Of a stretch of 64,000 nucleotides of DNA, positions 11,576 to 21,492 are shown piece after piece. Source of the stretch: Phragmites australis (lineage: Eukaryota; Streptophyta; Magnoliopsida; Poales; Poaceae); assembly GCF_958298935.1 (NCBI RefSeq), contig NC_084931.1, forward strand, positions 19,247,334 through 19,311,333, written 5' to 3'. Every line of letters starts with the position of its first letter. The first letter of the stretch is position 1. The position numbers were made by a program, and so were the translations under genes. The notes under the pieces were generated by a model. That model did no database searches, had not been told where the DNA came from, and saw only the letters and a program-made list of their open reading frames with translations.

Positions 11576-12089
11576 TGAAAATATGTTACCACCTGCCTTT
11601 GATGATGTTTTGTGTAGTAGTGGAAGCAAGGGTAAAGCTGTGACTCTAGAAGTATTTATCCTTCACTAGTTAATTCTTTTTGAGTGGATTACATAAAACT
11701 CTAAATATTATACTATTTATAATATAAAAATATAAATATTGTGTCTAGTAATATAAAACCATAATTATTGTATACTAATTTCACACAAAATCTGATTTTA
11801 ATTAGATTTATCTAAAAATGGTCTTATGTTTCTTAAAAAACTTAAAAAAAATTATATGTGTTCCATAATCCATGTGTAATGTATTTTAATTGGATCCACC
11901 TAAAAAACATATGTAGAATTTAAACTAAAATTCTCCAAAAAAAGACTACTTTTATAACTTATAACAATTGTTAGAGCTTCAAATAAAATCCTAAAAATAT
12001 GGAAAAATTCACTAATATTCTTCTTATATGATAGACTAGTTTCTAAAATTATTCACAGCCTTAGGTTATATGGTGAAAAAGTGAGTTAC

Positions 12090-12092
<3 letters not shown>

Positions 12093-12136
<44 letters not shown>
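12093..12136. repeat. (AT)n microsatellite
   Basis: About 22 uninterrupted AT dinucleotides at the inner end of the left foldback arm. A shorter AT run at 12767-12779 is the equivalent on the right arm. Confidence 0.95.
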
Positions 12137-12148
<12 letters not shown>

Positions 12149-12278
12149 TTATATATAACTAGCTATAGAATATCTTATTCTATGGCCGGACTCAACTCAC
12201 ACATCCGACCCAACCCGAATGACCCGACCCAACCCATCTGCTCAAATTGTGAGTTTTTTTTCCTATTTTGATCTCCAG

Positions 12279-12700
12279 TGGGTCCGTGTCATGGACAATG
12301 GTGCGGATATTGTAGCGCGAACACGGCAAACATCCGCGCCATTGTCCATGACGCGGATATTGTAGCGCGAACACGGCCAACACCTGCGCCATTGTCCATG
12401 GCGCGGACCCCTAGCATCACCTACAGTACCGAGCCTTTGGGGTCCGCGCCATGGACAATGGCGCGGATATTGTAGCGCGAACACGGCCAACACCCGCGCC
12501 ATTGTCCATGGCGCGGACCCCTGACGTCACCTCCAGTACCGAGCGTTTGGGGTCCGCGCCATGGACAATGGCGCGGATATTGTAGCGCGAACACGGCCAA
12601 CACCCGCGCCATTGTCCATGGCGCGGACCCCTACCGTCTCCTCCAGTTTCGAGCCCGGGGCGCGCCATTCCTGGGGTCCGCGCCATGAACAATGGCGCGG
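12279..12700. repeat. Tandem 110-bp units, each a long hairpin
   Basis: The cassette ATATTGTAGCGCGAACACGG starts at 12307, 12356, 12467 and 12577. In two adjacent units (12439-12521 and 12549-12631) the cassette is the loop between 28-base arms that are exact reverse complements, starting GGGGTCCGCGCCATGGACAA. The unit period is 110 bases. Units on the left edge are diverged and the rightmost (12673-12701) is half a unit. Confidence 0.93.
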
Positions 12701-13177
12701 AACGCCTCACGTACCCTGGCTACAGAATAACCTATATTATAGCTAGCTACATATTATGCTTGTCCTATATATATATATAACGTAGGGTTGGAAATAATTT
12801 TAGAAATTATTCCATCATATAAGAAGAATATTAGTGATTTTTCTCATATTTTTAGGATTTTATTTGAGGCCATAACAATTCTTAGGAGTTATAAAGTAGT
12901 CTTTTCAAAGAATTTTTAGTTTAAATTATACACATGTTTTTTTATGAGTCCAATTAAAATTAGTTGCACATGGATTATGGAACACATAAAAAAATCTATA
13001 ATTTTTGAAGAAACATAAGACTATTTTTTGGATAAATCTAATTAAAATCAGATTTTGTACTAAATTACATAATACTTATAGTTTGTGTTACTATTCATAA
13101 TACTTATAGTTTCAAACAATTCACTCTTTTTACATGCAATGGGTCCCACCTAGCAGCTGCCTTGAGCAAAAGCACAG

Positions 13178-13307
13178 CTCTCCTTTGATCATGTCTAGTT
13201 CACTGTTGAGCTGAGAAAGTATTTAACTAATGAGCCTCTATCCTCTCCTTTGATCATGTCTAGTTCACTGTTGAGCTACGAAAGTATTTAACTAATGCGC
13301 CTCTATG
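13178..13307. repeat. 65-bp tandem duplication
   Basis: CTCTCCTTTGATCATGTCTA begins at 13178 and again at 13243. The two 65-base copies differ at only a few positions (for example GCTGAG against GCTACG). Confidence 0.9.
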
Positions 13308-13612
13308 ACGGCTGGGCCCTACAATATTCTAACCAAAACCAGCGACGAGATTTTTTAGCAAGCCATTCACACATGCATGCAGCCGTAGACACACAACAAA
13401 CAATATGCAAGGGTCACCCAGCCGGGTTCAGTGCTTATTGAAATAATTTAGTTACATCCCCTGAAAGAACTTTGTCACTAAAATACGACTGTCTTATCTC
13501 TAGTACTCACGTATAATTAAATACCATTAAACTAACATGGTTATTAATATGATATGATTAGCACACTCTAAGGGTATTACAACAATCGTGAAAGGGTGTG
13601 TGCTCACTAATG
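13308..13612. other. Unassigned sequence before MULE 3' part
   Basis: AT-rich with no gene recognised. It could be the MULE transposase intron or insertion remains; the conserved MULE frame resumes at 13618. Confidence 0.35.
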
Positions 13613-14066
13613 AAAGATGCATTTGCAACTGTTACAAGCCAAGAGTACTGCAGAAGACATGCTCCCATATCATTACTGCTTTGCTAAGACTAGCTTTAGG
13701 ACTCTAAGGTATGTCTTCAAGTACTTTATGAAGGAAGATCTCTTCGAGACATGAAACCACAAGTTATATGGGTTCACAACGAATCCTGGACCGAATAAAT
13801 TGTATGCCTTGATTTTTGAAACCATGAAGCAGAAGATGGGACATTGCAAGACCACAAGGATTTATAATAATATAGACGAATATGAAGTCAGACGTCGTGT
13901 AAAATGGTGTAGCAAGTGTAATGAAATTGGGCACACTTTTAAGAAGTGCATCAAATGTCCGGTAGGTGGCAATGACATCGAAGTAGATCCTTCTGGCTCA
14001 GCTTCTTATGGGAGACATCCACAACATCCTCGTTCATCTGCTTCATCCACACATTATGAAGTTATC
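13613..14066 (+). pseudogene. MULE transposase C-terminal part: SWIM finger and zinc knuckle
   Basis: From 13618 one frame reads CICNCYKPRVLQKTCSHIIT, the C-x-C...C-x-H spacing of the SWIM finger in MuDR-type transposases, ending at a TAA near 13707. A frame from 13800 to 14066 gives FETMKQKMGHCKT, then RRVKWCSKCNEIGHTFKKC, a C-x2-C-x4-H-x4-C zinc knuckle typical of the same proteins. A frameshift and a TGA (13753-13755) lie between them. This is the natural continuation of the fragment at 1-553. Confidence 0.62.
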
Positions 14067-14282
14067 TGACCGATTGTTGTCATGTTGTAACGAATAATGT
14101 TGTAACAAACCTTTCTATATATAATTCATGTTGTTAGACTTATTATTATCATGTTGTAATGGCGTACGATGCGATGAACTGTGTTGGTATTGTAAGATTA
14201 TGTAATGATGTAAATTTATTGGACTTATTGTAAGTTTATGTTATGTTTAAATATTTAGTAATGTTTAAATTGCGTTGTTACA

Positions 14283-14880
14283 TCTTACCAAGGTGCTATG
14301 GATTCTTGGAGAAACCACTCATTCGAAGTGCCACACTGGCATGAGCGTCTGTTGTGCTTATATGGTGAACGAGCACATATACTGACGTCCTTGGTATGGT
14401 GACCTTTTATAGGAGGTTCTTCATGTGTCCCAAATTTCTCTGATTTCATGGTATGTTCATCTTTCCTATTCTTCCACACCTGCCAAATTCATATTGCGAA
14501 CTAATCTCATAACATAACCTTTAATTGTTAAACAATTTTATTGTTTCAAGGAATGGATTGGTATGGTTATACCGTCGTTCAATGGGGGATGGATCAGAGA
14601 GGTCGAAACAAAAAGGGAGTATGGGATCATGATAGAGAAAGCACGATAGAGGCAAGAACGCAAGCAACAAGCTGAGGACCTTCAAAGGCGAGGGGAGGAA
14701 CATAGCCTTCGGGAGGATATTTTAAGGAGACAGGAGGCCAAACTTTAGAGGCTTGAGGAACTACTTCAAAAACGTCAAGCTCTCCTGTATCGCCAGGAAG
14801 AAGAGGGGCGTGAAGCGGTACATGAGAAGAGGAAAAAATCCCTGACCCACATAGTAGAACCCATGTTTTATCCATGTTAT
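14283..14880 (+). pseudogene. Degenerate GRF-like zinc finger and coiled-coil remnant
   Basis: One frame near 14400 reads TFYRRFFMCPKF, resembling the RRFFxCPNF core of GRF zinc fingers. From about 14550 a frame rich in Arg, Glu and Gln (EEHSLREDILRRQEAK, later LLQKRQALLYRQEEEGREA) looks like a coiled coil, broken by stops at about 14649 and 14746. GRF fingers followed by coiled coils are common in TE-associated plant ORFs. The link to the MULE upstream is only by position. Confidence 0.35.
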
Positions 14881-15849
14881 TGTAATATTTACAATCATGT
14901 ATCACAAACTTTGTATTCATCATAGACATTTAACTTTGTGAATCAAAATCTATTTATTAATCTGCAACAATTCTATTTTAAATTCAATCATAAATAATTT
15001 CATTGAAAAAATATGTATTTATCTTTCGTTGAAAGGACGACATGTCTTATCACCCATTGAAGGGTGTCAAATAGCAAGGTCTATCCACGCTGGCAGACCA
15101 TGCCGACCTGTCACCCGTTAGAAGAGCGATGAGTTCTTCCAACAAGCGACAAAAGTTTAAATCTGCAATTTTTCAAAAACATATAAATTTGCAATTTTTT
15201 ATTTAAAATTAAATAAAATCCGTGAGAGATAGAACTGAGAAGACCTGCTCAGCAATCTCCCCACGCTCCCAGCCCAGCTAGTGAGCTGCAGGCTTGTGAC
15301 GGGCTGTCATCGGGTGGCACGATCGCTGCCCCTCAAAACTGTACTGAACAGAATGAATAGCACACCTCCGCGAGCGCATACATGTTCTACCTGTTTCAAA
15401 CCTGAGCTGGTCAAGCTACAAATTTCAGGAACAGCGTATTTACATGAACCACTAATCGGCAATCAGCCGCCACCAAATCTAGTACAAACTACGGCAGAAC
15501 ATCTAGGTAAAAAACTCCAGCAAATTGCCAAGATATATATTTGCAGATCACTGAGCGTAAAAAAGGAATAGAGCAATTGTTGGTTCATCAACTCAACATT
15601 CTTTTCTTTTCATCATCATCAGACAGCACAGCCATCATCGCCACCCCATATACTTCCCGCAATTCATGCTAACAAATCTATTACATACATAAATGTTAAT
15701 TTCTGCCTACACTACGGTTTAAAGTTTTGAATGGCAGCTACCTGTTGCAATACCGGGAAAAAGTTCTCTCTTTTACAATGGCATTGCTGGATGGTTACTG
15801 GGTTCCTAATCTCCAATGGCAAGATGGATAGGGTACAGGAGCAGTATGG
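14881..15849. other. Intergenic region including the 3' UTR of the carrier gene
   Basis: No coding sequence is recognised. The part nearest 15849 is expected to be the 3' UTR of the minus-strand carrier gene. The rest is AT-rich and I see no repeat structure in it. Confidence 0.4.
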
Positions 15850-18800
15850 TCAATGCTTCAGCGGCTGGATGTGGTGTTCAGGTTCAGGAGGGAATAGATC
15901 GAGAAGGAATCTGTGGATCATCTCGAAGCTAGTGAAAGTTATTACTGCAGCAGGGGTTGTCCGCAACAGATTGGTGGCACATCCACGGTAGAAGCCAGCC
16001 ACACCCTCTTTAAGATAAACCTTTCTGGTGCAGTCTATAACACCTTTGTATCTGGTCTCCGAGTGTGCTCCCTGGTCTTGCAGCCGTGAACGAACAACCT
16101 GTATGATTATCAGAGTGATGAAATTCAGATATAACAGCAAGCAAACAAAGTAAATAACACATTGCTCTGCCTTCGATCCTTGGATCCCTATGTTCATTAA
16201 CTGGAGTAGAACATAATTGCAGAGGACTGACTTAGTACCTCATGAGGATACGTCAAGGTTGATGCAGCTACTTTTGCCAAAGACGAAGCAACAGCAACAT
16301 CACCAAAACTCAATGCTTCAACAGTAGTATTATCTGTTAAAGCAACGTACAGTCACTGATTGGTGCAGAGACAAGCCACTCAATCTGGTCTTAGTAACGA
16401 TGTGCATGCCTATACATTTTATGTGGAAGGAAATGGATTAAGAGTAATACCTCGCTCAGCCAGATAAGCTTTGATCTTCTCATATGCAGGGAACTGAATA
16501 GCAACATGACTGATACCAGCCAAGGCAGGGACAAGACCGCTTTTGAAAAGAAAATACCAGCAAGTATATCAAAACATAGAATCATGAATCAGTGCAGTAT
16601 TACTTATTTGCAAAAGTAGACTTCCGTGGGAAACTACCTGTAAAGTCCACGGATGCCTTCCTCATATGCTATTCTTCTCAAGGCAGCAAATGTACCTTTG
16701 TACAGGATTGCCCCAGCTCGTATTCCTTGGGTCTATAAAAAGGAGGATATTGATGAATTGACAGGATTTCCCTATATTATTTTGGAATCACCGAATCACT
16801 ACTTTTATGTACAGCGTGCAAGAATGGGATAAGAACTTGCGTCATGCAAGTATGGATGCCTTATTAGGTACAGCATGCAAGTACAGTATAAGATTCGATC
16901 TTGAATTGGCAAGACATTTTTACTGATTTCAGGTATGGAATGCAAGTATGTATGCCTCAATACAAACAAACTAGGTAAATGAAAGACAGAAAAATTCACC
17001 ATATTTTAGGAGCATATTTGCTTATCTTTTGTGAGTGGGGTGCTAGAAATTCTTCCCAAATTTATTAACCAATCAACAAAAAATTGGCACCAGACAATCT
17101 TTCTACTAGCAATTATGTTGTGTCAAGTTAGCATACCTGAAATCTTGTCTTGACGACCCAAAGTGGATTTGTTGCAATAGTTGTTGCAGCTCCAGCACCT
17201 GAAGCTGCAATAACATTTGCCCCTATAGAGAGTTGATGACTTCCATCTACAAAATCAATGTATGATACCACTTAAAAACTATGCTGGTCAGCAAGTCACA
17301 GAAAGGGTAAAGCACTAACCATTGGAAGAGAGCAAGCTTTTAAGCTGCTCATATACGGTAAAGTAGACCTGCACATCCGCAAGGAAATCGTAAGCTCGTG
17401 AATATAGCCGTTTGATATTCGTCGTACAAGTGTAGTAGTTGTCTTACATACACATGCACCCAGAACAACTTAAGGTATAATTGTTATCTCTATATAGTAT
17501 AAGTAGAGCTGAAGATATAGGTGTAAATACTTACCGCCCAGTTAGGCAAGAGAGCCAAAACAGTTGGGGACAGGCCGCGATACATTCCCCGAAAACCTTC
17601 CCGTTGAGCAATCTGCTGTAAGCTCCCAATAATTACACTACCTAGTAATAATAGGAAAGATAATTCATATAATAAACCTTATATAAAGGCCATTTAAAAT
17701 GCAAGCAAGAAGTATATATTGGTTCAATGAAAGAGCATTTTTTAGTCTAGAACAGATGTGCGCAGATAATGTGCTAAGCATCAAATTCTAGTTTTAAAGC
17801 CAACTGTAATAAGCAACAACAAATCATATAACCTTGCAAAAAAAAAAAAAAACAAAGCATATAAACCATTAACCCAGGACATTTCCCGTGTGTATGGATC
17901 TATGCTATCAGCTGCCACCCTAGGAATATTTGTGCTCTAGCACCGATGTCTGCATAATTTTACATTCATGGTATGCACGCTGGGCCTAAGCTATAGGTAA
18001 TCTAAGCTCAGCACTACTCAATCCACAATCTCAGAAACACTAGGCTTGGAAAGTTGATACTACATATTTACCCATGCACAAAGCCAAAGAACTAACTCCA
18101 ATATAAACAAGGCACTTTCAGCATTTAAAACAAAAATAGGCACACAGTGCCCACGCTTAAAGTCTTGTTGGCATTCTTCAAATGTTTGTCTATTTGTCGA
18201 GCTTTCCACATGAACTAACGAATTTGTGCAACTACTATTAGTGCATATCTGCATGCTTTCCACTCTCAACGTGCATGGTTTCATAAATTCATAGCAATGC
18301 CAGTTCAACAGACATGATGCCGCCTGTGTCCTATATGCATGGAAACACTGATAGATTCCACCCATGAAGGGCTATAGAGACCGTTACACACAACCAACCA
18401 ATAGGAAGGCTAAGGATACCATATCCGTCCAAACAAGTGATTTTGAGCTGTTACGGCATCTAAAAGTAGATCTTCCGTTATCGAAAGATTCTCTATCAAC
18501 TCCCTGAATCTTGGATGGTCTACGAGACAACACAAACTTAAACAAAGCCGTCTTCTGTTACTTAACAGATTTTCTTTAACCTCCCTTAATTTCAAATTGT
18601 CCATGAGACATCACAAACTGAAACAAAGCACACAGTTCACACCGGTTAACCCATGTAGACACTTCTCACCAGCGTATGCACCCTTGCACCAATTCTACTG
18701 CATCCTCATCATAACTCATCAAGTATAGCATAGAACTCGCCGTTCCTAACAGGGTCATGTGCTGGTCTGACTCTGGAGCTACGAATTGAAGCGAAATTCA

Positions 18801-19162
18801 CAACAATTCCTCTGAGGAAATGCTCACCTCCGATGGTGCCTGTGGCGAGCTTTGGCCAGCCGTGCACCTGGAACCTCGTCTTGATGACATCGAGCGGGCA
18901 CACGAACGTCGCCGCAACAACACCTGCGCCCAAACCCCAAATCCAGCAGCACTTCAAATACACCCCAAACCGAAGAAACCCCGAAACTCGGGACGAAATG
19001 GATAGAGCTCCAGTCCAGCGCAACGTTACCAGCAGAGGCGCCGGCGACGGCGTGGAAGAGGAGGCCGCGGGCGGAGGTGGGACCGTAGTGGTGGTGCTGC
19101 AATGACGAAGAGGAAGAGGACGGCAGCGCCGGCGCCGGCGAGGTCGCGACGTCCCCAGGCAT
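15850..19162 (-). CDS. Mitochondrial carrier family protein, NAD+ transporter (NDT) type
   Basis: Nine minus-strand exons join without a phase break: 19162-19030, 18923-18828, 17641-17535, 17368-17320, 17246-17137, 16732-16638, 16539-16451, 16333-16239, 16098-15850. Every intron is GT-AG. The product is 340 residues. The start MPGDVATS gives a Ser-rich, His-containing head before the first carrier repeat. Three repeats carry the P-x-[DE/W]-x2-[KR] signature: [20 protein letters not shown] and [30 protein letters not shown] and [20 protein letters not shown] are near-verbatim NDT-type stretches as I remember the Arabidopsis proteins. The expected role is NAD+ import into plastids or mitochondria. 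The folate-carrier subfamily is a close alternative. This is the one intact host gene in the window. Confidence 0.9.
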
Positions 19163-20137
19163 CTCGCTTCACCCCTCCTCACCTCCCCTTCCCTCCCTGA
19201 TCCGTGCCTCGTCCGCACAGCGCTGCGGCTACGTCGCCTAGGGCTCGGGGATCCCCCTTTATCCTCCTCCTCCACACGGCGTCCGCGGCGGCTGCTCCCG
19301 CGTCGGTCGGCGCCCGATCCCGTCGCCGACGACGGCGGTGGGCCCGCGGACGGGGGCGGCGCGCCGGCTAGGGTTAGGATTCGGGATCTGAGGTGGGCCG
19401 GATGGGCATTGAGGCGGTGTATTTGTAAGCTCGCTGGCTTCTCCCTCGCGGCTTCGTTTCCGTCGTCACGACGTCCTCGCCTGCGCTTCCTCTTCTCCTC
19501 GTCTCTCTCGTGTGCTCTTCGGAGGCGAGGGGAACGTGTGAAGGCAGGGCGGGGCTCGCGCGGGGATGCGACCTCTCCCTGATTTTCGGGGCCAGGGTCG
19601 TGCGCGGGTCCCACTGTCAGTGGGTTACAAGCGTCGTTGCCTTCCACAGGGCTCTGGGCTCTCCTCTCCGGTGTGCACGGGCGGCCGCCGTGGCTCAAGT
19701 GGGTCCGGGAGGTCAGTGACCCACTGGACCTCGACGGCTGTGCGGCCAGGAGGCGTGTTCGACCGGCTGGCACTGTGGGACCCTGTGTCATAGAGATGTG
19801 AAACCGAGCCAATTCGCAACAAGTTCACTGCCATGCGGGCCATGGGGTCATCGGGGCCCAGAGTCGCATAGAGCAGAAGTCGGCGTGTGGTAGCGGCGCG
19901 GCTTCGCGAGCGGGACCCACGGCGGTGTCTGGTCGCCGCTTACCGGTGACGTGGTGGAGCGGATACCGTTTGCGGGGACGAAGTGGAATTGAGTGGGCGG
20001 TCGAGACAAGGCGCCGTGAGATGGGCATCAATTTTTCTCTCTCCTTTATCGCTAACCCGGAGAGGATAAGAAGCGATTTCTTTTTCAGATCTACGCTCAG
20101 TGATCGTACTAAGAAAGAGACAAGTGAAAATCAAATC
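19163..20137 (-). promoter_or_regulatory. 5' UTR and promoter region of the carrier gene
   Basis: GC-rich sequence (19163-19750) directly upstream of the ATG, as is common for grass genes, with long shadow frames on both strands. No clear TATA box was found. X1 begins at 20143, so less than 1 kb of original upstream DNA separates the start codon from a retrotransposon LTR. Confidence 0.45.
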
Positions 20138-20142
20138 CTCAG

Positions 20143-20996
20143 TGTCAGAGGAAAATTTCTGACAGTGATTTCAGTGTATCGAACGATAGATATATGATTT
20201 TTGTTTGAGAGTATCTATTGAATTTGTTTATGTATGTGTGATTTAAGAACACCAAGGATTATTCAGATTTAGACCTCTTTTAGGATAAAAGTTTTATATC
20301 CTGTGTAATCTTTTCTTATGGTCTCATAATGGTTACAGATGATGTTTTTGTCTAGTTTTTTTTTACAAGTTTGGTACTCCTCCCTTTATATATCAGAGTG
20401 CGAGAGGATTTACATGTGAGTCAAGACATAGATCCAGACCTAGCTAGAACTTCTCACATAGACCAATCATTACTAAGAGCAAACGTGTCACACTTGCTCG
20501 ATGGTGCTACAGAGCATATCCCATCGCTCCACTGTCTACGCCATCCCGGTCGCCTGGACTGCCCTGTCCTGTCCCCACGCACCGCCTGCGCATCTGAAAA
20601 AACCTCCTGACATGCCTGTCAGGCCGATCCGTAGCGTTTAATGCTACGGGACGGGACATGGCAGCTCTGCGGTGACCATGCCTTGGTCGACTAGAAAGAA
20701 GACCTAGGAAAAGGAAATACTCGAGTGAAAAAATATTTACTGTGATTAGACTGTTTAGATACATATTTGTCCCGCGACCAGAGGAGACTGGTCGCGGGGT
20801 TTGCTCCTGTGACCCCGTGACTGGTCGCGGAGCTTGGTCGAAGAACTTGGTTGCGTGGTCGCTGGTTGGTCGTGCGGTCATTGACTGGTCGCGCGGAATG
20901 ACCATGGTTTCAGATAAACGTGGCATACAGCACCTGCTGATATTTTATCGGCATGGGTCCACCTACGAGGGGACCCCACTATTCTTTACACTGATA
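20143..20996 (-). repeat. 3' LTR of X1
   Basis: Aligns end to end with 26883-27741. It is strikingly poorer in C and G near its left end, where the partner has C or G and this copy has T or A. It contains a palindrome at about 20771-20798 (CCCGCGACCAG, six bases, CTGGTCGCGGG) and further ACTGGTCGCG copies to about 20895. Confidence 0.9.
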
Positions 20997-21012
20997 GTAG
21001 CCCCCAAACTCC
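20997..21012 (-). other. Polypurine tract of X1
   Basis: On the minus strand GGAGTTTGGGGGCTAC abuts the 3' LTR. The same tract occurs at 42519-42534 beside the X2 LTR. Confidence 0.65.
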
Positions 21013-21492
21013 TTCGCGGATGCGGTAGACTGAGCAGTTTGACAAATGGTCGTGGTTGGACCCAATCGAACCACTTGGGCCCCATGTGAACATGAGTTCA
21101 CCCGGGGAGTGGTCAGTGATATTGTCCACTTTCGTGGTTAGCTCAGAAAACTGCATCCCGGGGGGTGGGTTAATCGTCCGTGGGAAAAGGAGTGGGAGAG
21201 AGAAAATAGGGAAGCGTGCGCAATGGAGAGAATCGTGAGAGAGAGAAACCTTAATAGACGTTGGATTTTGAGGGAATTTTGGTTCCCCAGATGGATCCTC
21301 GGGAGCCAAGGCGGCGGAACCGAGTCGATCATATAAATGGGAGGACAGAAGGTCCCAGAAATCTCTCCGCCATCCGAGCCCTTGCGGTAGAGACCATCGC
21401 CTCTAGTCCTCACTAGAATCTTTCAAAGAACCACCACTACATCCCCATGGCGCCGTGAATCGGAAAGGAGGCTGACTTCCCAAGTCCTCCAA

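Larger units (their letters stand above)
1586..11622 (+). mobile_element. CACTA (En/Spm-type) DNA transposon, full length
   Basis: The left end begins CACTACTG at 1586 and the right end finishes TAGTAGTG at 11622, so the termini are inverted repeats with 7 of 8 matching bases. The 3-bp flank GAA occurs on both sides (1583-1585 and 11623-11625), the duplication size expected for CACTA elements. Subterminal repeats around a TTTCCACAGGCGGTT-like motif in both orientations cluster at both ends and, unusually, at 6042-6127. Inside are a TNP2-type transposase gene (2469-5814) and a second gene with a plant Transposase_24-like domain and a Ulp1-like protease region (7673-11128). Several stops and frameshifts make it probably non-autonomous now. 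Confidence 0.93.
11682..13126. mobile_element. Foldback element with about 400-bp inverted arms
   Basis: Sequence from about 11682 (GAGTG) to about 12110 reappears inverted from about 12765 to 13126 (CACTC). Examples: ATAAGAAGAATATTAGTGA at 12820 against TCACTAATATTCTTCTTAT near 12010, and the paired ACAAAATCTGATTTTAATTA and TAATTAAAATCAGATTTTGT. Arms are diverged by substitutions and short indels. The centre (12180-12720) holds GC-rich tandem hairpins. No coding potential is seen. The target duplication is unclear (T-rich flanks), so this could be a non-autonomous MULE or a foldback family. Confidence 0.75.

Noticed and set aside
12192..12746. Open frames and a CRISPR-like look of the 110-bp repeats
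   Set aside because: This is a plant nuclear context; the units are palindromic with no spacers, and the frames merely follow the repeat. It is a foldback-centre tandem repeat, not a CRISPR array or gene.
18709..19812. 367-codon minus-strand open frame over the carrier gene's first exons
   Set aside because: It is a GC-rich shadow: only the 18828-18923 part is coding (exon 2). The true start exon uses another frame from 19162.
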